64,000 nucleotides of DNA, taken from assembly GCF_001263175.1 (NCBI RefSeq), contig NZ_CP012332.1, positions 614,001 to 678,000 on the forward strand, written 5' to 3'. The notes beneath the pieces are model-generated. The model did no database searches and was not told the DNA's origin. It saw only the letters and a program-made list of their open reading frames with translations. The position numbers and the translations under genes are program-made. Numbering within the stretch: position 1 is the first letter of the stretch; every line of letters begins with the position of its first letter. This stretch comes from Vulgatibacter incomptus. GTDB taxonomy: Bacteria; Myxococcota; Myxococcia; Myxococcales; Vulgatibacteraceae. Positions 1 to 11,985 of this stretch are shown here, piece after piece.

Positions 1-282
1 CTGATCCGCCGTGAGCTGGTCGCCGAAGGCCCTCATCCGGGTCGTCGGCTTCCCTTCCTCGATCGCGCGCCGGATCTCCGCGTCGTCGTGGCGGTCCTGC
101 CATTCCTCGTCGCGGAAGGAGCCGACTCCGTAGGCGCGTCCGAGCCTCGTGTCGCCGTCGCCTTCGCTTCCGTGGCAGCTCGCGCAGCTCTGCTCCCAGA
201 GCTTCACGATCGCGGGGCCGATCGGCGCGGCGGCGGCGAGGGCAGGGGCCACGACGATGGCGGCGAGCAGAGGCTTGATCAC
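1..282 (-). CDS. secreted c-type cytochrome, 3' end outside window
   Basis: The frame opens with GTG at 282 and runs leftward off the window edge with 94 codons visible. The first ~20 residues (MIKPLLAAIVVAPALAAAAP) form a short signal peptide, so the product should be periplasmic. A single haem-binding motif CASCH follows at about residue 33, then GSEGDGDTRLGRAYG, the usual start of a small monohaem cytochrome c (Cytochrome_CBB3 / class I type). The visible part ends before the expected distal methionine. A purine-rich AGGAG lies about 7 bases before the GTG, supporting this start. It is divergent from nhaA with ~125 bp between. Its electron partner cannot be told from this fragment. Confidence 0.75.
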   Translation of the reverse strand, partial: MIKPLLAAIVVAPALAAAAPIGPAIVKLWEQSCASCHGSEGDGDTRLGRAYGVGSFRDEEWQDRHDDAEIRRAIEEGKPTTRMRAFGDQLTADQ

Positions 283-406
283 GGCGAGCTCCTGAAACCC
301 GGGCGCTAGCCCGACTTCGACACGCTAGGGACCGACGGGAGCGCGATTCATTCCCGATCGGGCCGATTCCTTTGCGAACGCGCGATCCGATTGGAATAGA
401 GGGCAG

Positions 407-1795
<1,389 letters not shown>

Positions 1796-3182
1796 ATCCG
1801 GTCGATCCGCACCTGCTGCTCGTAGCGCCGGAAGAGCGGCGTGTACTCCTCGAGGGGAACGAAGCGCCGCTGGTCGGTGACGTGCACCCAGATGGTCGCG
1901 CCCGCCTCGCCCGCGCCGAAATACTTGGAGACCAGGCCGAGCGACTCGGTGGCGAAGTGTTCGACGCTCGCCGAGCGCAGCTTCTCGACGACGTGCACCA
2001 GGTTGTATCCCGTGTCGTACGGATTCACTTCAAGCAATAGGCGGAACGGCTGCCGCCGGGCGATGCGCTGCGCCCAGCGGTTCGACGAGGCCCGGAGCAC
2101 CGACTGGAGCTGCACGTCGTCGCAGCCGAGGTAGTGGGCGGGATCGGAGGGGATCTCGTACTCGCCGGGCGACTCCCGGTAGTAGAGCCGGAGCATCCGG
2201 TCGAAGCAGATCGGCGTGCGGTGGTAGTACACCGAGAGAAACATGTGGTAGCGCGAGAGGAGGAAGTCCTCGAAGGCGAAGATCGCGCGGCTCCCGATGG
2301 CGAGCTCGGCGATCCCGTCGTGCACGTGCACGTCCAGGTTTCCGATGAGCCAGTCCAGGTCGTAGTTGCCGTAGTTCACGCCCGTGAAGAAGGAGTCCCG
2401 GAGGAGGTAGTCCATCCGATCGGCGTCGAGCTCGCTCGAGACCACCTGCCTGAGGAGCGGCGAGAGGTCGACGCCGCCGACGACGAAGTACGGTCCTCCC
2501 GGCGGCCGCACCCCGGCGATCAGCGACGCGATCGCCTCGGGCGGGAGGCCGATGGGGCCGTACTCGCGGCGGAGGAGGTCGGTCAGCCCCGAGTCGAGGA
2601 CGAGCTTGAGGGTGTAGTCCTCGTGGTTGGCCTGGGCCATGGGCGCGCCCCGATCCACCCACGCCGGGAGGCGCAGGACCCCGCGGCGGGGCATGATCGC
2701 CTCGGACGAGTGGGAGAAGGGCGCGTGCCCCAGGTCGTGCAGCAGCACCGCCAGCCGGAGGGCCGCTTCCAGGCGCGCCCGCTCCGCGTCGGCGAGGGCG
2801 GGGAGCTTCTGGGCGATCACGTCGAAGATCCGCCCCGAGAGGTGGCAGGCTCCGAGGGCGTGGACGTAGCGGGTGTGGGTGGCGCCCGGGAACGCGAGGT
2901 CCGCGAAGCCGGTCTGCCGCACCGAGCGCAGCCGCTGGAAGAACGGCGAGTCGACGACCTTCAGCTCCCTGGGGCCGAGGTGGATCGAGCCATGGATGGG
3001 ATCCCGGATGCGCGTCACCCGGCCCACACTGGCAGCCGGCCCCTCGTCTTTCAACTCTTGGCTCGGGGATTCCGGCTCTTGGCGGTCGCGCCCTGTTCAG
3101 GGACGCGGGTTCATACCGCAGAGAGCGTTACCCTCCACGAGCTACGCGTGGCATGATCGGATCACCCTTTCCCCGGGCCCCC

Positions 3183-4319
3183 ATGAAGATCACCGTCCTC
3201 TACAACCGCGACTACGAATCCGACGGCTCACAAGCTTCAGACCCGGGGCACGAGGCGCGCGCCGAGATCGAAGGCGTGGCCCAGGCGGTGGAGTCCGCCT
3301 TGCGGCGGATCCCGGGGGTGGAGACGAGGCTCCTCCCGTGCAGGGGGACGAGCCTCCGGTTCGCGGAGGACCTCCGGGCCGATCCGCCCGACCTCGTCTT
3401 CAACCTCTGCGAGTCCCTCGCAGGCGACTCGCGGGGCGAGCTCGCGGTGCCCGCGATCCTCGAGAGCCTGGGGATCCCGTACACCGGGAGCTCGTCCGTG
3501 GCCCTGGCCCTCGCGCTGCACAAGCAGAAGGCGAAGGAGCTCCTCCGCGGCGTGGGCGTGCCCGTCCCGGACGGCCGCGTCGTCCGCCGTCCTCCGGACC
3601 TCGATGGGTGGGACGCCGCGTTTCCACTCATGGTGAAGCCCGCCCGGGAGGACGCCTCCGTCGGGATCTCGCCGGCGAGCGTGGTCCACGACCGGGAGGC
3701 GCTGGAGCGCCGGGTCCGGCACGTGCTCGACACCCACCGCCAGGAGGCGATCGTCGAGCGCTACGTCGAGGGCCGCGAGCTCTACGTGGCCCTCCTCGGC
3801 AACGATCCCCCGGAGGTGCTTCCCATCACCGAGATCGACTTCTCGGAGCTGCCCGCGACGCTTCCCCGGATCGTCACCTACGACGCCAAGTGGGTGCCCG
3901 GATCCGTGGAGGATCGCGGCACGAGGCCGCACCTCGCCGAGATCACCGATCCCGAGGTGCGCGCCCGGGTGGAGCACGTGGCGCGGGAGACCTTCCGCAC
4001 CCTCGAGCTCCGCGACTACGGCAGGGTCGACCTCCGCCTGGACGCCGACGGCACCCCTTGGGTGATCGACGTAAACGCCAACTGCGCCCTGGCGCCGGAC
4101 GCGGGCTACGCGCGCGCTGCGGCCGCCATCGGCCTCCCCTACGACGCCATGATCGCGCGCCTCGTCGAGGTCGCGATCGAGAGACTCCATGCAGATCCGT
4201 CCTGGAAAGCCGAGCGACCTGCCCCGGCTCGGCGCCCTCCTTCGCAGCATCGAGAACTTCACGGCGGAGGAGGTGAGCTGCGCAACCGAGCTCATCGAGC
4301 TCGCCGTGGGCGCTCCTGA
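3183..4319 (+). CDS. D-alanine-D-alanine ligase-like ATP-grasp protein
   Basis: A 378-aa ATP-grasp ligase related to D-Ala-D-Ala ligase: it activates a carboxylate with ATP and joins it to an amine, but the substrate here is unknown. MKITVLYNRDY at the start, PDLVFNLCESL, and PYTGSSSVALALALHKQKAK are typical of the DdlA-like group. FPLMVKPAREDASVGIS is the ATP-grasp lysine and glycine loop, and WVIDVNANCALAPDAG carries the metal-binding D/N residues. ATG 3183 is preferred over 3153 because homologues begin with the beta-strand MKI. The last ~44 codons overlap the start of the next gene in another frame and are low-complexity, so the natural C-terminus is probably near 4190. It lies outside any mur/ddl cluster and may act on a small peptide rather than peptidoglycan. 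Confidence 0.8.
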   Translation: MKITVLYNRDYESDGSQASDPGHEARAEIEGVAQAVESALRRIPGVETRLLPCRGTSLRFAEDLRADPPDLVFNLCESLAGDSRGELAVPAILESLGIPYTGSSSVALALALHKQKAKELLRGVGVPVPDGRVVRRPPDLDGWDAAFPLMVKPAREDASVGISPASVVHDREALERRVRHVLDTHRQEAIVERYVEGRELYVALLGNDPPEVLPITEIDFSELPATLPRIVTYDAKWVPGSVEDRGTRPHLAEITDPEVRARVEHVARETFRTLELRDYGRVDLRLDADGTPWVIDVNANCALAPDAGYARAAAAIGLPYDAMIARLVEVAIERLHADPSWKAERPAPARRPPSQHRELHGGGGELRNRAHRARRGRS

Positions 4320-4658
4320 GGAGCACATCGATTACAAGATCCTGGTGGCGGGCGAGGGCGACGAGCTCGCCGGCTACGTCTGCTTCGGTCCCACACCGAT
4401 GACCGAAGCCACCTGGGACCTCTACTGGATCGCGTCCACGCCGGCCTTCCGGGGCAAGGGCGCCGGCTCGCGCCTCCTCCTCGCCATGGAGGAGGACGTG
4501 CGCAGGCGCGGCGGCATGCAGGTGCGAATCGAGACCTCGTCGATGGGCGAATACGCCGCCACGAGGGCCTTCTACGATCGCCACGCGTATGCCGAGGCCT
4601 CGCGTCTGCCCGACTTCTACAAGCCGGGCGACGACCTGGTCACGCTCTACAAAAAGAT

Positions 4659-4662
<4 letters not shown>
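4189..4662 (+). CDS. GNAT-family N-acetyltransferase
   Basis: A 157-aa cytoplasmic acetyltransferase of the GNAT superfamily, transferring acetyl from acetyl-CoA to an amine. The N-terminal IRPGKPSDLPRLGALL is the usual first strand and helix. LYWIASTPAFRGKGAGSRLL holds the acetyl-CoA pyrophosphate loop (R-x-x-G-x-G/A form), and ATRAFYDRHAY is the C-terminal GNAT motif. The ATG lies inside the 3' end of the ATP-grasp gene (131-bp overlap, different frame), so the two are probably translationally coupled and may modify the same metabolite. The stop overlaps that of the convergent σ54 regulator by 4 bp. Substrate unknown. Confidence 0.82.
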
Positions 4663-6013
<1,351 letters not shown>

Positions 6014-6017
<4 letters not shown>

Positions 6018-7684
6018 GGAATGTGTCTCCGTGTCGCCGGGAGGCCGGGCGGAGGTGTCTGTGCCGACTCGCCGTGGGCGAGCGGAAGGGAAAAGCGGAA
6101 GGTTGCGCCGTGCGGCGAGGGCGCGAGCTCGAGGCCGCCGCCCTGGGCGGCCGCGAGGTTTCGGGAGAGGGCGAGCCCCAGGCCCACGCCGCTGGGCTTG
6201 CCGGTGGCGAAGGGCTCGAAGAGCCGGGGCACGAGGGCCGGATCCACGCCGGGGCCGTTGTCCGAGACAGCGACCGTAGCGACTCCGTCGCGCACGTCGA
6301 GGCGGACGTCGATCCGAGGCGACGGCCTGGACGAGACCGCGTCGATCGCGTTGCCGATCAGGTTCGAGAGGATCACGTGGACGTGCTGCGGATCCGCGAG
6401 GGCGGTGACCGCTTCGGCGGGCTTCTCCACCTCGAGGCGGATCCCCTGCTCGGCCGCGACCTCCCGCTGCAGCTCCGTGATCTCCGAGACGAAGGTCCCG
6501 AGCTCGACCGGCCTTGCGCGCGCCACCGGTCCCCGGGAGAAGAGCAGGAGATCCGATGTGAAGTCGGTGAGCCGCTGGATCTCGGCGCGGAGCGTGTCGA
6601 CCACGGCGCCATCGCCCTTGCCCCGGTGGAGGAGCAGGTCCAGGCCCACCCGGATCCCGTTGAGGGAGTTCTTCACCTCGTGTGCGATGGCGTTCGACGC
6701 CTCGCCCAGGTGGCGAATCCGATCGGCGCGGAGGACCTCCTCCTCCGAGAGGCGGAAGATGCGCAGCTCGCGCAGGAGCCGGCTCGCCAGGAGGAGCAGC
6801 GGGGCGAGGAGGAGCCCGAGCGCCGCCGCCAGCCGCACCCAGAGACGGCTGCGCGCCGGCTGGTAGAAGGGGACCGAGTCCGCGATCGACATCAGCGCGA
6901 AGTCGGTGTCGGCGACGGGCGAGACCGCGACCTCCCGATCGACGCCGCCCAGGCGGACCTGGCGAACGCCCTCGTCCGCGCCTGCGCCCCTGGCGAGCCG
7001 GACGAAGGACTCCTCTTCCGAGAAGGCGGGAGGATTCGGTGGGAAGACGACCTCGCCCTGCCTCGTGGCCAGCACGGTGACGTTGTCTCCGGGCAGCGGC
7101 TCGATGGAACCTCCCGTCGCGAGGTCGATGCCGCCGAGGAGAGCGCCGATGAACCGGCCGTCGCGGATCACCGGCGACACGACGTAGACGAGCGCGTCCG
7201 ACCGATCCGGCATCACGGGTACGATCTGCGTCCGGCCGTCGCGCTTGGCGTCATGGAACCAATCGTTCACTCCCAGGGGCTCGCCCTGGGGCAGGAAGCG
7301 CTGCGGCTCCGACCACGCCACCTTCCCCTCATCGTCGAGGATCGCCACGCCCACGTCGAAGACGGCGCTGTTCCGGTGGGTGATGCGCAGGAGCTCCCGC
7401 TCCGGGACGATGTTGCCGTCGGTCGGATCGATCGCGGCGCTCTCGCCCAGCCGGCCGAGCTCGCGGGTGAGCATGGCCAGGTGCCGTCCCAGGGACTCCG
7501 ATCGGAGCTCCGTGCCCATCAGCAGGCGATCGCGGAGCTCCTGCTCCTGGTGGTCCTTGTCGGTCACCAGCGCGGAGAGCAGGATCGCCAGGGCTACGCC
7601 GGTCGCCGCGAGGTAGATCGCGACCGCCGATCGCGACAGGCGATCCCTCGCTGCCGACAGCGGCGTGGCATCGCGCCTCTTCAC
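6014..7684 (-). CDS. membrane sensor histidine kinase, dCache-like sensor
   Basis: A 556-aa inner-membrane histidine kinase, cognate to the σ54 regulator that follows with an ATGA overlap. TM1 is near residues 18-40. A periplasmic dCache-like sensor follows (VAILDDEGKVAWSEP, VYVVSPVIRDGRFIGALLGG), then TM2 (RLAAALGLLLAPLLLLASRL). The catalytic part has the H-box AHEVKNSLNGIRVGLD, N-box NLIGNAIDA, G1 VSDNGPGVDP and G2 GVGLGLALSRNL. The start is GTG 7684, which overlaps the RND stop (GTGA). A much longer open frame continues upstream but is only the antisense-phase shadow of the pump gene. The ligand is probably a metal or envelope signal, inferred from the operon. Confidence 0.9.
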
Positions 7685-10600
7685 GCGGCGACCTCGGTGG
7701 TCTCGGCCTCGATGCTGCGCCGGCGCTCCCACCAGCCGGTCACGACGGCATAGGTGGTCGGGAGCACGAGCAGGGAGAGGAGGGCGGCCGTGAGCGTGCC
7801 GCCTACGACGACCACCGCGATCGGCCGCTGGACCTCGCTGCCGATGGCGCGGGAGAGGGCCGCCGGCAGGAGCCCCAGGCAGGCGAGCAGGGTCGTCATC
7901 AACACCGCGCGGAGGCGATCGCGTGCGCCGCCGCGGGCCGCCTCGAGCAAGGGCTCGCCCGCCTGCCTGCGGGCGCGGATCGCCGAGAGCACCAGCACCG
8001 AATCGGTGGTCGCCTGGCCCAGGAGCGCGATGAAGCCGATGGCGCCCGACACCGAGAGCGGCAGGCCGACGATCGCGAGGGCGACGACGCCACCGACGAG
8101 GGCGATCGGGATGTGGGCGAGGATCATCAGCGAGTCCCAGAGCGAGCGGAAGGCCGAGAACAGCAGGCAGAACGTGAGCAGGAGCGCCAGCGGGATCACC
8201 ACCCGGAGCCGCGCCATGGCCCGCTGCTGGTTCTCGAACTCGCCGCCCCAGCGGATCCAATAACCAGGAGGAAGCTCCACCGCCCGGTCGACCGTCGCAC
8301 GGGCCTCCTCCACGAAGGAGCCCAGGTCCCGGTCGCGGACGTTCGCCCGAACGCCTGCGTAGCGCCTTCCATTCTCGCGGGTGATGGCCGCCCGCCCGGT
8401 GGCCATCTTCACGTCCGCCACCGCCGAGAGCGGGAGGAGCTCGCCGGAGGGGAGCGGGATCATCACCCGGCGGATCGCTTCGGCGTCCTCGCGAGTCGAG
8501 AGCGGGAGCCGGACGGTGACGTCGAAGCGCTTCTCGCCCTCCCAGAGCTCGCTGGCGACGTGGCCGCCCATCGCGGTCTCCAGGTGCTGCTGTACGTCCG
8601 CCAGGTCGAGGTCGTAGCGCGCCAGCGCCATGCGGTCGATGGCCACCGAGAGCTGCGGGACCTCTCCCACCTTGACGATGCCCAGCTCGGCAGCGCCGGG
8701 GACTTCGGCGATGGCGTTCTTCACGTCCTCGGCGGCCTTCTGCAAGAGCGCCATGTCCTCGCCGTAGATCTTGATGGCGATCTCGCCCTTCTGCCCGGCG
8801 ATGTTCTCCGCCACGTTGTCGCGGATCGGCTGGGAGAAGTTCACCTCGATCCCGGGGATCTCCTGGAGGTTCCGGGCCATCTCGAGGGAGAGGCCGTCCA
8901 GCGTCTTGAAGCCGCGCCGCCACTCGTCCTTCGGCGCCAGCTTCACGAACATCTCGAGGTTGCTGAAGAGCTTGTCGTCGGTGCCGTCCTCCGGCCTGCC
9001 GAGCTGGCTCATGACGCCGCTCACCTCGGGCGTGCGCCGGAGGATCTCCTTGATCTTCGGCGTGATCTTGCGGCCCTCGGTGATCGACGTGTTGGTCGGG
9101 AGCGCCACGGCGACCCAGAGGGCGCCCTCGTTCAGCTCCGGCATGAACTCCGTGCCGAGCCGGGACGCGAGCGTGAGCGCCGAGATCAGCGCGCCGGCGG
9201 CGACGACCGCGACCACGCCCGGGCGGGACATCGACGCGTCGAGGGCCGGCTCGTAGATCCGTCGGGCCCACCGCAGCGCCGGCGACTCCCTGTGCGTCAC
9301 GTTCCGACGCAGCGCGAAGTAGGAGAGCACCGGCACGATGGTGAAGCTCATCAGCAGCGAGCCCACCAGCGCGCTTACCACCATGTTCGCCATCGGCGCG
9401 AACATCCGGCCCTCGACCCGCTCCAGCGAGAAGATCGGCAGGTACGCCGCGATGATGATGAGCATCGAGAACAGGGTGGGGCGCGCCACCTCCATCGCCC
9501 AGTCGTGGATCCGGCCGGCGATCGCGCGCTCGTCCCGGGGCCCTTGGTAGCCGGCCATCCGGAAGAAGAGGTGCTCCACCATGATCACGGCGCCGTCCAC
9601 GACGATGCCGAAGTCCACCGCGCCGAGCGAGAGCAGGTTCGCCGACATGCCCCTGGCGTGGAGGTAGAGGAACGATCCCGCCAGCGAGAGCGGGATCACC
9701 GCCGCCACGATCAGCGATCCACGGATGGACAGCAGGAAGACGAAGAAGACCAGCACCACGAGGAAGGCGCCCTCGCCGACGTTGTGGAACACCGTCTTCA
9801 GCGTGGTGTTCACGAGGTCCGTGCGGTCGTAGAAGGGATTCAGGTGGACGCCGTTCGGGAGGATCCGATCGTTGAGCTCGGCGATCCGCTCGCGCAGGGA
9901 GTCCAGTACTACGGAAGGGTTCTCGCCCCGGCGCATGAGGACGATGCCCATCACTGCGTCCTCGTTGTCGTCGCGGGTGATGATGCCCTGCCTGGGCGCG
10001 TAGCCCACCTCCACCGTGGCGACGTCCTGGATCAGCACAGGCGTGCCGTCGTGGTTGGCCACGCGAACGAGCCGGATGTCCGAGAGGTCCCGGAAGATCC
10101 CCAGCGAGCGGATCACGAACATCTCGGCGCCGCGCTCCACGAAGCCGCCGGTGGCGTTCGTCGACGCCTTCTCCAGGGCCTCGAAGATCGCCGAGAGCGG
10201 CACCTTCAGCGCCGCCATCCGGGCCGGATCGGGCTGCACGTGGATCTCCTTCACCAGCCCGCCGTAGGAGACGACGTCGGCCACGCCCTGGACGCGCATG
10301 AGCTCGGGCGTCACCGTCCACTCCTGCAGGGTGCGCAGGAGCATGGGGTCGGCGCCTGGACCCTCGAGCGTGTAGCGGTAGACCTCACCGATCGGCGTCG
10401 CGAGCGGGGCGAGCGAAGGCTGCACGCCTTCCGGCAGCTCCGCCTCCGCCATGCGCTCGAGCGTCCGCTGCCGCGCGAAGTACGCGTCCACCGTGTCGTC
10501 GAAGGTCAGCGTGATGAACGAGAGACCGAACATCGAGATGCTGCGCTGCCGGTAGAGGCCCTCCATCCCGTTGAGCACACGCTCGAGAGGGAGGGTGACC

Positions 10601-10791
10601 CGGCGCTCCACCTCCTCCGTCGGCTGGCCGGGGAAGAGCGAGATCACCTGGACCTGGGTATCGGTGGGATCCGGGAACGCCTCCACCGTGAGGGCGTGGA
10701 AGGACCAGGCCCCCACGCAGAGGAGGAGGACAGAGAGAGCCAGGACGGCGAGGCGGTGTTCGAGCGCAGATCGCAGGAGTCGGGACAACAT
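7681..10791 (-). CDS. heavy-metal efflux RND pump, CzcA/CusA family
   Basis: A 1036-aa inner-membrane proton/metal antiporter, the motor of a tripartite efflux system that moves divalent or monovalent metal ions from the cell envelope to the outside. The N-terminus has the RND start (AVLALSVLLLCVGAWSFHAL) and the HME-type DPTDTQVQVISLFPGQP. TM4 reads VDFGIVVDGAVIMVEH, carrying the Asp/Asp/Glu set of CzcA-like (Co/Zn/Cd/Ni) pumps rather than the single-Asp form of CusA (Cu/Ag). Two copies of the large periplasmic loops and ~12 TM segments give the normal family length. AAGAGG lies 8 bases ahead of the ATG. The exact metal is not decidable from sequence alone. Confidence 0.92.
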   Translation of the reverse strand: MLSRLLRSALEHRLAVLALSVLLLCVGAWSFHALTVEAFPDPTDTQVQVISLFPGQPTEEVERRVTLPLERVLNGMEGLYRQRSISMFGLSFITLTFDDTVDAYFARQRTLERMAEAELPEGVQPSLAPLATPIGEVYRYTLEGPGADPMLLRTLQEWTVTPELMRVQGVADVVSYGGLVKEIHVQPDPARMAALKVPLSAIFEALEKASTNATGGFVERGAEMFVIRSLGIFRDLSDIRLVRVANHDGTPVLIQDVATVEVGYAPRQGIITRDDNEDAVMGIVLMRRGENPSVVLDSLRERIAELNDRILPNGVHLNPFYDRTDLVNTTLKTVFHNVGEGAFLVVLVFFVFLLSIRGSLIVAAVIPLSLAGSFLYLHARGMSANLLSLGAVDFGIVVDGAVIMVEHLFFRMAGYQGPRDERAIAGRIHDWAMEVARPTLFSMLIIIAAYLPIFSLERVEGRMFAPMANMVVSALVGSLLMSFTIVPVLSYFALRRNVTHRESPALRWARRIYEPALDASMSRPGVVAVVAAGALISALTLASRLGTEFMPELNEGALWVAVALPTNTSITEGRKITPKIKEILRRTPEVSGVMSQLGRPEDGTDDKLFSNLEMFVKLAPKDEWRRGFKTLDGLSLEMARNLQEIPGIEVNFSQPIRDNVAENIAGQKGEIAIKIYGEDMALLQKAAEDVKNAIAEVPGAAELGIVKVGEVPQLSVAIDRMALARYDLDLADVQQHLETAMGGHVASELWEGEKRFDVTVRLPLSTREDAEAIRRVMIPLPSGELLPLSAVADVKMATGRAAITRENGRRYAGVRANVRDRDLGSFVEEARATVDRAVELPPGYWIRWGGEFENQQRAMARLRVVIPLALLLTFCLLFSAFRSLWDSLMILAHIPIALVGGVVALAIVGLPLSVSGAIGFIALLGQATTDSVLVLSAIRARRQAGEPLLEAARGGARDRLRAVLMTTLLACLGLLPAALSRAIGSEVQRPIAVVVVGGTLTAALLSLLVLPTTYAVVTGWWERRRSIEAETTEVAA

Positions 10792-10804
10792 GTGTGAGCC
10801 TCTT

Positions 10805-11959
10805 TTACGAACCCGTGATCGACAGCTGGTTGTCCAGGAGGAGGCCGCCTTCCTCGACGATCACGTCGCCCTCCTGGAGACCGGAGAGCACCGGCACCCG
10901 TCCCTTGCGGGAGGAGCCCGCGACGATCTCGCGCTTGCGCAGGACGCCGCTCGGCTCCTGGACGAAGACCGAGGTGCGAGCGCCGTCGGAGACCAGCGCC
11001 GACGCGGGGATCTCGAGGAGGCCGTCTCCCTCGACCAGGAATCGGACCTCGGCGAAGTCGTTGGGCCGGAGGAGGCCGTCCGGGTTCGGCAGGCGCATCC
11101 GGACCGGGATCGCGTGCCTCTCCGGATCGACCACCGCGGAGACCATCTCGACCGTGGCGTCGAGGGTGACGCCCGGCCTCGAGGGCAGGAAGATCTGCGC
11201 CGCCGTCCCCGGCTTCAGCGCGAGGGGCTCGCTCGCGAAGAGATCCGCGACGACCCAGACCGACGAGAGGTCGGCGATCACGATCTGCGACGAGCCGCCC
11301 TCCGGCGCGACCATCGCGCTCGGCGCGACGTTCTTCTCGACCACGACCCCGCCGATCGGGGCGGTGACCGTGAACTCGTTGTCTCCAGATGAGGACACCT
11401 GGAGCGAGGAGAGCTTGGCCCCTGCCATGCGATGGGCGAGCTCGGCCTGCCGCAGCTCCTGCCGCGCGGTGAGCTCCTCCTTCGCCGGGAGGGCCTTCGC
11501 CTCCACCATCGCGGCGGTGCGCTCGTGGGCCGCCTTGGCCACGTCCAGATCGACCTTGGCCTTGTCCCTCTCTACGCGCAGCTCGGCGATGGCCTGGCTC
11601 TTCACCGCGAAGAGCGCCTGGCCCTTGGTCACCCTCTGCCCGAGCTCCACGAGGACCCGGCTCACCCGGCCCTCGAGGGGCGCGCTCACGTGGGACGCCG
11701 TGGTCTCGTCGAGGCGGACCCGGGCCGGGACGGGCTCGGCGAGGCGCGAGGCCGAGCGGGAGACCTTGCCCAGCTTCAGCGCCTTCCACTGCAGGGCGTC
11801 GGGCGCGAGCGTGATCGCTTCGCCCTGCATCTTCATCCCCGGCGCGTCGCCCACCGTCGCGGAGGGCTTGCGCTCGAAGCCCGCCGCGGCGGTCACCGCG
11901 GCGATACCCAGCGCACCCGCCACCGCGATCGGGAGCAGTCGCTTCGATCCCTTGCTCAT
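10805..11959 (-). CDS. periplasmic adaptor (membrane fusion) protein, CzcB-like
   Basis: A 384-aa adaptor linking the RND pump to the outer-membrane channel. An N-terminal signal/anchor (LLPIAVAGALGIAAVTAAA) is followed by a split lipoyl domain (SAPLEGRVSRVLVELGQRV ... TVTAPIGGVVVEKNV), an alpha-helical hairpin (residues ~120-190), a beta-barrel and a C-terminal membrane-proximal domain ending LLLDNQLSITGS. The ATG at 11959 has GAGG five bases upstream. A TTG at 11989 that overlaps the previous stop (TTGA) is the alternative. The short KMQGEAITL segment near residue 40 resembles the metal-chaperone-facing N-terminus of CusB/CzcB, but the spacing of any metal ligands is not certain. Confidence 0.88.
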   Translation of the reverse strand: MSKGSKRLLPIAVAGALGIAAVTAAAGFERKPSATVGDAPGMKMQGEAITLAPDALQWKALKLGKVSRSASRLAEPVPARVRLDETTASHVSAPLEGRVSRVLVELGQRVTKGQALFAVKSQAIAELRVERDKAKVDLDVAKAAHERTAAMVEAKALPAKEELTARQELRQAELAHRMAGAKLSSLQVSSSGDNEFTVTAPIGGVVVEKNVAPSAMVAPEGGSSQIVIADLSSVWVVADLFASEPLALKPGTAAQIFLPSRPGVTLDATVEMVSAVVDPERHAIPVRMRLPNPDGLLRPNDFAEVRFLVEGDGLLEIPASALVSDGARTSVFVQEPSGVLRKREIVAGSSRKGRVPVLSGLQEGDVIVEEGGLLLDNQLSITGS

Positions 11960-11985
11960 CACGTCCTCTTTCGTCTCCAAGGTTT

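Noticed and set aside
7685-10321. Upstream part of the long leftward frame containing the kinase
   Set aside because: Out-of-frame reading of the pump gene; the kinase itself starts at GTG 7684 with an overlap typical for this operon.
8113-10797. 894-codon plus-strand open frame
   Set aside because: Antisense shadow of the RND pump gene; composition (Arg/Glu/His/Asp-rich) is typical of such shadows.
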